This document shows positions 1-9,013 of a stretch of DNA of 39,850 nt, in pieces. The DNA lies in NCBI GenBank assembly GCA_027490955.1, contig JAIXXB010000036.1, positions 1 to 39,850 of the forward strand. Reading direction: 5' to 3'. Both the position numbers and the translations under genes were made by a program. Under the pieces are notes generated by a model. That model saw nothing but the letters and a program-made list of their open reading frames with translations, was not told the origin of the DNA and ran no database searches. Each line of letters opens with the position of its first letter. The first letter of the stretch is position 1. The stretch comes from Rhodobacter sp. GTDB taxonomy: Bacteria > Pseudomonadota > Alphaproteobacteria > Rhodobacterales > Rhodobacteraceae.

Positions 1-121
1 CCGACCCGCTGCACGCGATGAGGGCTCCGCGCGCCGGGCGATTGCTCAACCCGCGCAAATAGGCGTAAATGACCAAAGGACTCCAGTTATGACTGGATGA
101 AAGATCGGTGGAAGGTCAGTT

Positions 122-2962
122 GTGACCATCGCAGGTGGTCTGGGTGTGGATCAACTGCGCTTGGTTGAAGTCAACGATGGCGATTCGGGCAGCGTGGTGA
201 ACAATTTTGCGGGCGATGGCAACACGATCGACCTTGCCTTGCTGAATGTCGATCAATTCATGACCAGCAGCAGTCGCCTGCGCCTGACCGACTTGATCGA
301 GAATATCCAATCAAGCGAAGGGACCGATACTGTTAAGGGCAATTCACTGAACAACATCATCCTTTCGCTGGGCGGAAGTGATTCTGTCAGAGGCGAGGCG
401 GGCAATGACACCATCCGCTCGGGCGCAGGTTTTGACACTGTCTATGGCGGCCTTGGCAATGATAGCATTCAATTGGGCACGGATGACGATTTTGCCTTCG
501 GCGAAGACGGCAATGATGTGCTTGATGGGCAAGAGGGGAACGATTTCCTACACGGCGGCGCAGGCAATGATTTGCTGCTGGCTTGGACTGGCGATGACGT
601 GGTGTTTGGCGACGCAGGCAACGACACGATCGACGGCTGGACAGGTGCAGATCTGATCTATGGCGGCGAGGGACGTGACATCATCACCGCCGATGCCGCT
701 GATACAGGCGTGGAATTTTCCTTTAATGATCAGGTCTTTGGGGGCACTGGCAACGATGAAATCAGCGCAGGCGGGGGCGATGATACCGTTTATGGCGGGG
801 ACGATAACCTTGCGCTGACAATTGCAGACAATGACTTTGTAAACACCGCCTCTGGCAATGATCTGGTCTATGGCGGCTGGGGCAATGACACGGTTGTTTC
901 GGGCGAAGGTGCCGATACGGTTTATGGCGGCGTGGGCAGTGACAGTGTGGAAGCGCAGCAAGGCGCTGATCTGGTCTTTGGCGGCGATGGTAACGATACG
1001 ATCGACAGTTGGTATGGGGCCGATACGCTGTTTGGTGGGGCTGGCAACGATGTGATCTATGCGGGCAGTGAAACCGACAGCGTGTCCAACGATGTCATCT
1101 ATGGCGACGAAGGCAATGACCGCATCTATGCGGGGCTTGGCGCCGATAGCATCTTTGCAGGGGCTGGCTCTGATCTGATCTATGGCGGCGGCGGCGCGGA
1201 TTATTTCTATATCTCGACCCAATTGACAGACGGCAATGACACGATTGCCGATTTCGATGCAGCGACCGACATTATAGAAATTGATTCGCTGAACATCACC
1301 AATATGACCCAGTTGCAGGCGGCGATGACGGGCAGCGTCATTCGTCTAAGCCCAACAGATGGCGCATCTTCGCCGACTTTGACGCTGGCAGGTGCAAGCT
1401 TTGCAAACCTAGACCCAGCGCGGATTATCTTCACCCGCTATGTGGAAATTGTGGAAGGAACCTTGGGTGCGGATCTGTTGACGGGAAGCAACTTTAAAAA
1501 CATCCTCACCGGCGGCGACGGCAATGACACGATCTATGGCCTTGGTGAAAATGACAGCCTTTACGGGGCTGCGGGCAATGATCTTTCCTATGGCGGCACT
1601 GGCAATGATCTTCTGGAAGGCGATCTGGGCAACGACATCTTCTACGGCGGCCTAGGTGCGGATCAGATCCTTGGCATGGGCGACAATGATTTGGGTTATG
1701 GGGACGAAGGCAATGATCTTCTGAATGGGGACGAGGGCCGCGACACGCTGTATGGCGGGGCCGATTCAGATTCTCTCTTTGGCGGCGCTGGAAATGACGT
1801 TGTTGCAGGTGATGATGGGGTCGACGTGGTAGATGGCGGCCTAGACGCAGACACGTTGTATGGCGGCGGCGGGAATGATGGGCTCGTCTCTGGCCATGGC
1901 TCTGATCTGGTATATGGCGGTGATGGGAATGACCTCGTACATGAAGCCGTTGATATGAGCGGATTCATCGGCGGAAATGATACCATTTACGGCGGTGATG
2001 GCGACGATATCGTTTTTGAAAGTGACAATCTCGGCGCGGATCTGCTCTACGGCGGTGCCGATCGCGACTCTTTGTATTCAAACAATTCGGCGGGGCAACT
2101 GGGTGCAGACACGCTCTATGGCGAATTGGGCAATGATGTGTTGGTTGTCCAAGGTGTTGGGGGCACGGCGTTGCTGTTTGGTGGTGACGGAAATGATGTG
2201 CTGTCGGGCGGCACCATGGCCGACACGCTGTATGGCGGGGCAGATGATGATGCCCTATCGGGTGGTGACGGCAACGATCTGATGTTTGGCGGCGCGGGCA
2301 ATGATCGCGTGAACGCCGATATTGGCGGGGCCGACACATTATATGGTGAATTGGGCAATGATCGCTTCACGGGTGGCTTGTCTGGGCAAATCGCCAATGC
2401 CTTGATCTATGGCGGCGATGGGCATGATGAATTCATCGATTTTTCAAATGCGGATTCCGATACGATCTATGGCGGGCTGGGCAATGACAATTTCAGCGGG
2501 TCCAGCGGCGGCAATGACGTGGCCTATGGCGAGGACGGCGATGATGTGATTGGCCGCATCAAAACCATCTATGGCGGGATCGGCAATGACAGCATCTTTG
2601 GCCAGCATACAGGTGGCTCTTATCTGGACGCGGGTTCGGGGACGGATACGCTGCTGGGCGGTGATGGCGCTGATACCTTTATCGGCGGGGTGGGCGATGA
2701 TTCCATCTCAAGCTCTACCGATGGGTTTGCCGATGTCTTTGTCTTCCGCACGGGCGAGGGCAGCGATACGGTCTCGGGCTTTGAAATTGCGCAGGATCGC
2801 ATTGATCTTACGGGGGCTGGCCTTGCCAATTTTGCCGCGGTGGAGGCGGCGATGGTGGATGGATCAGGCTTTGTCACGCTGACCATCAGCGGCGGCGGGT
2901 CGGTGCAATTCGTCGGGCTGACCGAGGCGCAGTTTACCGCGGCAAACTTTATCTTCGGTTAG
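122..2962 (+). CDS. Large RTX calcium-binding protein, putative type I secretion substrate (RTX paralogue 1)
   Basis: A 946-residue acidic protein made almost wholly of glycine/aspartate nonapeptides of the GGxGxDxxx type (YGGxGNDxL repeated dozens of times), the calcium-binding beta-roll of RTX exoproteins. No N-terminal signal peptide is visible. The last 80 residues (ADVFVFRTGEGSDTV, then a hydrophobic ending NFIFG) resemble the C-terminal target region of type I secretion substrates. A similar module (ADYFYIS, DFDAATDIIEIDS) is embedded at about residues 358-440, followed by more repeats. The start is GTG at 122, with GGAAGG at 110-115 six bases upstream and an in-frame stop at 98; a small hairpin (82-97) lies before it. 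The N-terminus matches the middle, not the start, of the neighbouring paralogue, so the protein may be 5'-truncated. No adhesin or enzyme domain is recognised; the function is probably cell-surface or extracellular, and is inferred. Confidence 0.85.
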   Translation: MTIAGGLGVDQLRLVEVNDGDSGSVVNNFAGDGNTIDLALLNVDQFMTSSSRLRLTDLIENIQSSEGTDTVKGNSLNNIILSLGGSDSVRGEAGNDTIRSGAGFDTVYGGLGNDSIQLGTDDDFAFGEDGNDVLDGQEGNDFLHGGAGNDLLLAWTGDDVVFGDAGNDTIDGWTGADLIYGGEGRDIITADAADTGVEFSFNDQVFGGTGNDEISAGGGDDTVYGGDDNLALTIADNDFVNTASGNDLVYGGWGNDTVVSGEGADTVYGGVGSDSVEAQQGADLVFGGDGNDTIDSWYGADTLFGGAGNDVIYAGSETDSVSNDVIYGDEGNDRIYAGLGADSIFAGAGSDLIYGGGGADYFYISTQLTDGNDTIADFDAATDIIEIDSLNITNMTQLQAAMTGSVIRLSPTDGASSPTLTLAGASFANLDPARIIFTRYVEIVEGTLGADLLTGSNFKNILTGGDGNDTIYGLGENDSLYGAAGNDLSYGGTGNDLLEGDLGNDIFYGGLGADQILGMGDNDLGYGDEGNDLLNGDEGRDTLYGGADSDSLFGGAGNDVVAGDDGVDVVDGGLDADTLYGGGGNDGLVSGHGSDLVYGGDGNDLVHEAVDMSGFIGGNDTIYGGDGDDIVFESDNLGADLLYGGADRDSLYSNNSAGQLGADTLYGELGNDVLVVQGVGGTALLFGGDGNDVLSGGTMADTLYGGADDDALSGGDGNDLMFGGAGNDRVNADIGGADTLYGELGNDRFTGGLSGQIANALIYGGDGHDEFIDFSNADSDTIYGGLGNDNFSGSSGGNDVAYGEDGDDVIGRIKTIYGGIGNDSIFGQHTGGSYLDAGSGTDTLLGGDGADTFIGGVGDDSISSSTDGFADVFVFRTGEGSDTVSGFEIAQDRIDLTGAGLANFAAVEAAMVDGSGFVTLTISGGGSVQFVGLTEAQFTAANFIFG

Positions 2963-3112
2963 GTTCGGGCGCGTGCAGACCTGCGCGCGCCCGTTTGTCT
3001 GCGCCTCTTTTTCTGCGCCCGATTCCCTGTGCGCGATTTCCTGTGCTCGCAGGATATTCGGTTCAAGATCCGCGCAAACCATCGACCCATTTGCCCCTGA
3101 AAGTGATATGCC

Positions 3113-6100
3113 ATGTCCAGACGCACCAAAGCACGGGTTACAGGCACTGCAGCAGCAGAGAGTTTGGCAGGTACCACCGCCGCAGACACGATCAGCGCGC
3201 TGGGCGGCAATGACACGATCGTCGGCGGCCTTGGGGGCGATACGATTTACGGCGGCACGGGCAATGATCTGATCGCGGCCTATCTTGCAGGCGACAGCGC
3301 GCTGAATGACACGCTGGATGGGGCAAATTGGCTGTCTGGCGATGCGGGCGATGATCAATTGGCGGGCGCTGGGCGCAACGATGTTTTGATCGGCGGCATT
3401 GGCAATGACACAATCGCAGGCGGCGATGGCGCGGATGTGTTGCACGGCGATCTAGAGGCAGATTCGGCCACAGGCGGGGCCAGCACCGATACGGCTTCGG
3501 GCCTTGATCTATTGTCGGGCGGGCTGGGCAATGACCGCATCTATGGCGGGGCCAAAAACGATACGCTGGCGGGCGATGAGGGCGCCGATATGCTGTATGG
3601 CGGGCGCGATGATGATGCGCTTGATGGCGGGGCGGGCAATGACAGGGTGTTTGGCGGCCATGGCAATGACAGGCTCAGCGATAGCGATGGCGATGATCTG
3701 CTGGATGGCGGCGATGGCAGTGATCTGATCTATAATGCGGCGGGCAATGATACTGTCTTTGGCGGCGCTGGGGCGGACGAGATCGATGCATTTGCCACGG
3801 GCGCGGGCGAAGATCGCCTGTATGGCGGGGCAGGGGACGACACGCTTGAAGGCGGCGGCGGCAATGATCTGATCTATGGCGGCGCGGGCCATGATTACGG
3901 CCACGGCGGCAGCGGCAACGACACGCTGTATGGCGATGTCGGCAATGACCTGCTGATCGCGGGGGCGGCAAGCGATGCGCGCAGCGCCATTTTTGGCGGT
4001 GATGGCAATGACACGCTGTATCTTGGGCTGGGCAGCGGCAGGGTCTTGGGCGGGGATGATACGGATAGTTTGGTGATATCCAATGTCACGCTGGCGGGCC
4101 AATCGGTCTTTGGCCAAAGCATCACGCTGGATTTGGCCAATATCACCACCACGCAAGCTGTGTCTGCCAACCTCTCGCTGCGCCTATTGGATGCGGTTGA
4201 AAATGCCACAGGCGGCAGTGCCGATGATACGATCCGCGGCAATAGCCTGAACAATCTGCTGCGCGGCGAGGGCGGGCAGGATCAGCTGACAGGCGAGGCA
4301 GGCAGTGACACGCTGTATGGCGAGAATGGCAATGACAGTCTGCTGGGCGGCGCGGGCAATGACCTGCTGTATGGTGGGGATGGCACGGATCGCGCAGAGG
4401 GCGGGGCCGGCGCGGACACGATCTATGGTGGCGCTGGGCTGGATCTGATCTATGGCGGCGATGGGGATGACCGCCTGTTTGCAGGTGCAGATGGGGGCAC
4501 GCTGCTGGATGGCGGGGCGGGCAATGATCTGCTGACTTCCGATAGCGGGGCGGATCAGATCTATGGCGGTTTGGGCAATGACACGATCTATGGCGGCGCT
4601 GGTCTGGATGTGATCTATGGCGGCGACGGGGATGACCGCGTGTTTGCAGGTGCCAGTGGGGGCGTGCGGCTGGACGGCGGGGCGGGCAATGATCTGCTGT
4701 CCTCGGATAGCGGGGCAGATGTCATCTATGGCGGGGCAGGGCTGGACAATGTTCTGGCGGGCGCGGGCAATGACAGCGTTGATGCAGGCGATGGTGCAGA
4801 TACTGTTCTGGGCGGCGCGGGGGCTGACACGCTTTTGGGCGGGCTGGGCAATGATACGCTGCGCGGCGAAGCGGGGCTGGATCTGGTCTATGGCGGCAGC
4901 GAGAGCGATTGGCTGTTTGGCGGCGATGATGCCGACATTCTTTACGGCGAAAACGGCGCAGATGTTTTGTATGGCGAGGCGGGGATAGACGAGCTGAATG
5001 GCGGCGATGGCGGTGATCTGATCTATGGCGGCGATGGGCGTGACACTCTGTTGGGCGATGCGGGGGATGACACCCTGTTCGGCGATGCAGGGCTGGGCGA
5101 GTTGTATGGCGGCAGTGGCAACGATCTTGTCTACGGCGGCAGCGAAGGCGATATCATCTCGGGCGATGCGGGCAATGACACGCTGCGCGGCGATGCGGGC
5201 AATGATCAGATTTTCGGGGGCTTTGACGCCGATCTTGTCTATGGCGGCGGCGATCAAGACAGGATTTACGGCGGTGATGGCAATGATTCGCTGTTTGGCG
5301 AGGCGGGCCATGATGTGCTGGACGGCGAAAACAACGATGATCTGATCGTGGGCGATCTGGGCAATGACACCCTATATGGCGGTAATGACGGCGATGACAC
5401 GTTGCGCGGTGGGGCCGACAATGATGCGATTTATGGCGGCGCAGGCAATGATCTGATCGAAGGCGGCGATGGGGCCGATACCATCAGTTCGGGCTATGGG
5501 TCTGACCGCATCTATGGCGGCGCTGGGGCGGATTATTTCTATATCGATGGGCGTCAGCCTGTGGGCAATGACACGATTTTCGATTTTGATGCCGCCACTG
5601 ACATTTTGGAAATCGATTCCACCACCATCACCTCGATGACCCTATTGCAGGCCGCGATGACAGGCTCCTCCATCGCGCTGACCACGCTGGATAGCTTGAC
5701 CCTGTCGGGGATTACCTTTGCCAACCTGAACCCTGCGCGGGTGATTTTCACCAACAGTTTGGTGTTGATGACAGGCACCAATAATTCCGAAGTGCTGACG
5801 GGCAGCGCAATCCAAGACAATATCGATGCGCTAGAGGGCGATGATACCCTGTATGGCGGGGCAAATAATGACCTGCTTTATGGCGGGGGCGGAAATGACG
5901 CCCTTTACGCGGGCGATGGCAATGATGTGCTGGACGATGGGGCGGGCAATGATCTGCTTTATGGTGGCGACGGCGCGGACAGCCTTGATGCCAGAACAGG
6001 TGTTGACACGCTCTATGGCGGGTTGGGTAATGATTTCATGCGCGGCGCGGTCAGCGAAGGGGCAAGTGATGTGCTTTATGGCGATGGCGGCGATGATTAT

Positions 6101-7066
6101 ATCGCCATTCGCGCCGCAGGTGCGCTTGCCGCCTATGGGGGCGAGGGGAACGATACGCTCTTTGCCAATGCGGCGAATGATCTGCTCTATGGCGATGGCG
6201 GCGATGACCATCTTCAGGCTTTTGGGGGGAACGATACCCTATATGGTGGGGACGGGGCCGACAGACTTACACCGGGCGCGGGCGATAATTTCATCTATGC
6301 GGGCGCGGGGAATGATAGTGTTTCGGGCGATTCGACGGGCGGCGATCTGATCTATCTGGGCCTTGGCGATGACAGCCTATTTTGGGGTGATGGCGCCGAT
6401 ACCATTTATGGCGAAGAGGGCAATGATACCATTCAATCTGGAGGCGGCGTCGATATTGTCTATGGCGGCGCGGGCAATGACAGCCTGACCATCGGAACGG
6501 GCCAAGACACGCTATATGGCGGCGCGGGCAATGACGTTCTATCGGGTGGGTCACAAGAGACCATGGCCGACCAGATGTTTGGCGAAGCGAATGACGATGT
6601 TTTGAACGGGCGGCTGGGCAATGATACGCTCTATGGCGGCGATGGGGCAGATCGGCTGGAAGGCGGCGCGCATGATGACGTTCTTTACGGCGGCAATCAG
6701 GATGATGTGCTGTATGGCGGAACGCAGAATGATATGCTGATCGGGGATGGCGGCAACGATATCATTTATGCCGGATCGCAGGCCAGCAACGACGCTGATA
6801 CCCTTACGGGCGGCGCAGGCAGCGACCAATTTGTGTTCTTCAATTATGGCGGCAACGATGTGGTGACAGATTTCACCAGTGGCCAAGATGTGATCGTCAT
6901 AAGGTCAAACGACGCGAATAGCCTTGCCAGTTTCCTTGCGCAATTAACCGATTTGGGCGCGGATATGCAGTTTGTTTCCATCACCACGGGAATGACGATT
7001 ATCTTCCAAGGCGTATCTGATGCCAGCGTCTTCCAAGCGGGGGATTTCGTCTTTCTGACGACCTAG
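3113..7066 (+). CDS. Very large RTX calcium-binding protein, putative type I secretion substrate (RTX paralogue 2)
   Basis: A 1317-residue protein of dense RTX nonapeptides, 150 bp downstream of its paralogue and on the same strand. Order of parts: short basic N-terminus (MSRRTKARVTGTAAAESL) without a signal peptide; RTX block to about residue 315; a non-RTX insert (about 316-385) ending in a DDTIRGNSLNN motif also seen near the N-terminus of paralogue 1; a long RTX block; an embedded module at about 805-890 (ADYFYIDGRQP, DFDAATDILEIDS) like that of paralogue 1; more RTX; and a C-terminal region (SDQFVFFNYGGNDVVTDF, ending DFVFLTT) typical of type I secretion substrates. A 165-bp internal duplication lies at 4421-4734. 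Export would need an ABC transporter, membrane fusion protein and TolC-type porin, none of which are in this window. No catalytic domain is visible. The weak ribosome site makes the exact start less certain. Confidence 0.87.
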   Translation: MSRRTKARVTGTAAAESLAGTTAADTISALGGNDTIVGGLGGDTIYGGTGNDLIAAYLAGDSALNDTLDGANWLSGDAGDDQLAGAGRNDVLIGGIGNDTIAGGDGADVLHGDLEADSATGGASTDTASGLDLLSGGLGNDRIYGGAKNDTLAGDEGADMLYGGRDDDALDGGAGNDRVFGGHGNDRLSDSDGDDLLDGGDGSDLIYNAAGNDTVFGGAGADEIDAFATGAGEDRLYGGAGDDTLEGGGGNDLIYGGAGHDYGHGGSGNDTLYGDVGNDLLIAGAASDARSAIFGGDGNDTLYLGLGSGRVLGGDDTDSLVISNVTLAGQSVFGQSITLDLANITTTQAVSANLSLRLLDAVENATGGSADDTIRGNSLNNLLRGEGGQDQLTGEAGSDTLYGENGNDSLLGGAGNDLLYGGDGTDRAEGGAGADTIYGGAGLDLIYGGDGDDRLFAGADGGTLLDGGAGNDLLTSDSGADQIYGGLGNDTIYGGAGLDVIYGGDGDDRVFAGASGGVRLDGGAGNDLLSSDSGADVIYGGAGLDNVLAGAGNDSVDAGDGADTVLGGAGADTLLGGLGNDTLRGEAGLDLVYGGSESDWLFGGDDADILYGENGADVLYGEAGIDELNGGDGGDLIYGGDGRDTLLGDAGDDTLFGDAGLGELYGGSGNDLVYGGSEGDIISGDAGNDTLRGDAGNDQIFGGFDADLVYGGGDQDRIYGGDGNDSLFGEAGHDVLDGENNDDLIVGDLGNDTLYGGNDGDDTLRGGADNDAIYGGAGNDLIEGGDGADTISSGYGSDRIYGGAGADYFYIDGRQPVGNDTIFDFDAATDILEIDSTTITSMTLLQAAMTGSSIALTTLDSLTLSGITFANLNPARVIFTNSLVLMTGTNNSEVLTGSAIQDNIDALEGDDTLYGGANNDLLYGGGGNDALYAGDGNDVLDDGAGNDLLYGGDGADSLDARTGVDTLYGGLGNDFMRGAVSEGASDVLYGDGGDDYIAIRAAGALAAYGGEGNDTLFANAANDLLYGDGGDDHLQAFGGNDTLYGGDGADRLTPGAGDNFIYAGAGNDSVSGDSTGGDLIYLGLGDDSLFWGDGADTIYGEEGNDTIQSGGGVDIVYGGAGNDSLTIGTGQDTLYGGAGNDVLSGGSQETMADQMFGEANDDVLNGRLGNDTLYGGDGADRLEGGAHDDVLYGGNQDDVLYGGTQNDMLIGDGGNDIIYAGSQASNDADTLTGGAGSDQFVFFNYGGNDVVTDFTSGQDVIVIRSNDANSLASFLAQLTDLGADMQFVSITTGMTIIFQGVSDASVFQAGDFVFLTT
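4421..4734 (+). repeat. 165-bp tandem duplication inside RTX paralogue 2
   Basis: Two near-identical copies begin at 4421 and 4586 (period 165 bp, 55 residues). Each encodes the order IYGGAGLD, IYGGDGDDR, FAGA, LDGGAGNDLL, SDSGAD. Differences are scattered, mostly silent or conservative, so the duplication is not brand new. It is a larger unit than the 9-residue RTX repeat and shows how this gene grows. Confidence 0.8.
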
Positions 7067-7081
7067 GGTCAGGACCTATTA

Positions 7082-7140
7082 CCAATACCCCGCCAAAACC
7101 TTTGGTCATCACGGTTTTCTTGCGCTGGCGGGGGTATTGG
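7082..7140. terminator. Long imperfect hairpin between convergent genes (bidirectional terminator candidate)
   Basis: The arms CCAATACCCCGCCA (7082-7095) and TGGCGGGGGTATTGG (7126-7140) are complementary with one bulge. An inner pair, AAAACC (7095-7100) and GGTTTT (7113-7118), extends the stem. It sits between the stop of RTX paralogue 2 (7066) and the stop of the opposing SDR gene (7156), where a shared terminator is expected. There is no clean T-run. Confidence 0.6.
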
Positions 7141-7155
7141 GAATGGGTTCCGAGC

Positions 7156-7812
7156 CTAGATCAGCGCGATGATCTTTTCCGCCTCGGCGCGCGGATCGGC
7201 CAGTTTGCTGCGATCTTCGCCGGGGTAAAACCGCGCGCGGGTGGCGGTGGGCATGGGGGCGGGGGTGGTGATGATCACGCGCGGGCCTGTTTTGGCGGTT
7301 TCCGCCGCCCAAGACTGCGCCAGCGCGATTTGCGCGGCCTTACTGGCCCCATAGGCGGCAAAAAACTTGCTTCCGCCGCGCGGATCATCGGTGAACAGGG
7401 CCGTGCCCGCCCCTTCGCGCAGCAAAGGCTCGACCATGGGAATTAGGTTGCCCGTGGCGCGAATATTGGTGGCGATGGATTTATCCCAATCTTTGCCGTC
7501 CAGCGATCCTGCAGGGGCCAGCGGGGCCACATGCACCGCCGTATGCGCCCAAAGCTGCAACGCGCCCCAGCGTTGGTGGATGTTCAGGCACAGATGCTGC
7601 ATCGCGCCTGTGTCGGTGATATCCATCGGGGCCAGCGTTAGCGCGCCAGCGCCGGGGCTTTTATGACCCTTCACGCGGTCGTCCAATTCCTCGAGCGCAC
7701 CTGCGGTGCGCGCCACGGCCACCACATGCCAGCCGCGCAGGGCCAGCCCCTCGGCCAAAGCAGCGCCAAGGCCGCGCGATGCGCCTGTGATCAATGCAAT
7801 ACGCTGGGTCAT
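7156..7812 (-). CDS. Short-chain dehydrogenase/reductase (SDR) family protein
   Basis: This 218-residue protein has a Rossmann-fold start with the cofactor motif TGASRGLG at residues 9-16 and the SDR YxxxK pair in AAYGASKAA (Tyr154, Lys158). An Asn at 116 (ATNIRA) fits the fourth catalytic residue. The usual catalytic Ser before the Tyr is not obvious: that stretch reads ALFTDDPRGGSKFF, so activity may be altered or Thr may substitute. The NNAG motif is also degenerate (WAHTAV). The substrate cannot be told from sequence; an NAD(P)-dependent oxidoreductase is expected. It is read in the same direction as purF but is separated from it by two other genes, and it converges on the RTX gene with a hairpin between. 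Confidence 0.85.
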   Translation of the reverse strand: MTQRIALITGASRGLGAALAEGLALRGWHVVAVARTAGALEELDDRVKGHKSPGAGALTLAPMDITDTGAMQHLCLNIHQRWGALQLWAHTAVHVAPLAPAGSLDGKDWDKSIATNIRATGNLIPMVEPLLREGAGTALFTDDPRGGSKFFAAYGASKAAQIALAQSWAAETAKTGPRVIITTPAPMPTATRARFYPGEDRSKLADPRAEAEKIIALI

Positions 7813-7913
7813 CGGATATCCTTCATCGGGCGGTTTGGCGCAGAGGTGCCTCCGGCGGGGATATTTTAGCCAAAGTGAAAGCGCAAGGGGTGCGCTGGGC
7901 GGCGCGGCGGGGG

Positions 7914-8270
7914 TTAAGCTGCGGCCAATTCGCGCTGGCGTTGGGCGATGATGGCGGCAATCAGCGCGCGGGGGGGCAGGTTTTCGGGGGTAAACATGAG
8001 GCCTGATTTGCTGGTTTTGAAGGGTTTGCAGTTGATTTTGTCGATCACGCTGCCCGAATGGGGGTAAAGCCCGATATGTTTGGCAAAGGCGGCATAGCCG
8101 ATGACCATTTTGCCGCCCCGTTGCGGTTGGCGCAGGCCCGGCATGGCGTAGGACATCACTTCGATATGGTCGGGCAAAATCGCCTGCAGCGTGGCGCGCA
8201 ACTGCATCAAAGCTGCGGCAAAGGCGGGCTTTTGCGCCGCAATATAGGCGTCAACCTCGGCGCAGAGCAA
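7914..8270 (-). CDS. DUF1801 domain protein (YdhG-like)
   Basis: A protein of about 118 residues matching the DUF1801 pattern: an N-terminal helix VDAYIAAQKPAF, then LPDHIEVMSYAMPGLR, GKMVIGYAAFAKHIGLYPHSG and a C-terminal LPPRALIAAIIAQR helix. The biochemical role of the family is not established. I prefer the TTG start at 8270 because AAAGGTG lies just upstream and the domain begins there. A longer reading from an ATG at 8360 would add 30 unlike residues and overlap the divergent SRPBCC gene. The two genes are divergent, so the gap 8271-8349 probably carries both promoters. Confidence 0.72.
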   Translation of the reverse strand: MLCAEVDAYIAAQKPAFAAALMQLRATLQAILPDHIEVMSYAMPGLRQPQRGGKMVIGYAAFAKHIGLYPHSGSVIDKINCKPFKTSKSGLMFTPENLPPRALIAAIIAQRQRELAAA

Positions 8271-8349
8271 TGTTTCACCTTTCTTAGGATTGCCGCGAAA
8301 CGGCCATAATTTTTTGGCACTGCCTGCGCAGATGGTAAAGGAGCCTTGG

Positions 8350-9003
8350 ATGATGCGCAAATTTTCCTTTCAAAAAGCGGCGAAAAAGCACCTTGGTGAT
8401 GGCGGCGCGCAAGATGTCTATGCTGTTGAATTCACCTGCCAGACGCAAAAAAGCCTAGACGAGGTTTGGGCGGCTTTGGTTAAGCCTGACAAGATTGCCC
8501 AGTGGATGGGGCCTGTATCGGGCAAGCTGGCCAAGGGCGGTGCGTTTCAATTGGGCGATCGGGCCGAAGGGCGCATCACGCAATGCGAGCCAAAGCGCCG
8601 CTTGGCCTTTGATCTGATGCGCGGCCCATCGCGCCAAGGGGTTGAGATTACCTTTGGCGAAGATGGTAAGGGCAAATCCAAACAGCGCGTGATCGCGGTG
8701 AAAATCACCGCCCATGTGCAAGATTTGCCCGCAGGCACGTGGGACAGGTTGGGGCCTGCCGCCTTGGGCATGGGGTGGGAATTGCTGGCCCAAGCCTTGC
8801 TGGACTATCTGGCAGGCGGCGCATCTGCACCCCCGCGCAAAGGCGGCACCACGGCCTTTGCCGCCAGTGCCGAAGGGCGCGCCTTTTGCAGCGCGGCATT
8901 TGAAGGATGGCGCGCGGCGGCCCTTGCGGGCGGCGCAGGCAGCGCCATTATGGCAGGGCCAGCGCCATCGGTGCTGGAGGTCTATACAGGGCTGCACCCG
9001 TAA
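8350..9003 (+). CDS. SRPBCC (AHSA1-like) domain protein
   Basis: A 217-residue protein. The N-terminal part, EVWAALVKPDKIAQWMGPVSG with GGAFQLGDRAEGRI and RRLAFDL, is typical of AHSA1/START-like (SRPBCC) hydrophobic-ligand-binding domains. The rest (GTWDRLGPAALGMGWE and a Gly/Ala-rich tail) resembles the C-terminal extension common in alphaproteobacterial members. Ligand and function are unknown. The start at 8350 is chosen because AAGGAG at 8337-8342 is seven bases upstream; an upstream in-frame ATG at 8290 lies inside the opposing gene. The stop is only 10 bp from the stop of purF, so the two genes converge with almost no spacer. Confidence 0.78.
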   Translation: MMRKFSFQKAAKKHLGDGGAQDVYAVEFTCQTQKSLDEVWAALVKPDKIAQWMGPVSGKLAKGGAFQLGDRAEGRITQCEPKRRLAFDLMRGPSRQGVEITFGEDGKGKSKQRVIAVKITAHVQDLPAGTWDRLGPAALGMGWELLAQALLDYLAGGASAPPRKGGTTAFAASAEGRAFCSAAFEGWRAAALAGGAGSAIMAGPAPSVLEVYTGLHP

Positions 9004-9013
9004 GGAGCCGCGC

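Noticed and set aside
3509-6886. Several long minus-strand frames opposite the RTX genes
   Set aside because: They mirror the repeat code of the RTX genes (Ile/Ala-rich periodic products) and have no independent support.
122-7066. Possible CRISPR-like or satellite array of regular repeats
   Set aside because: The roughly 27-bp periodicity is the codon-level image of the RTX nonapeptide repeat; there are no spacers.
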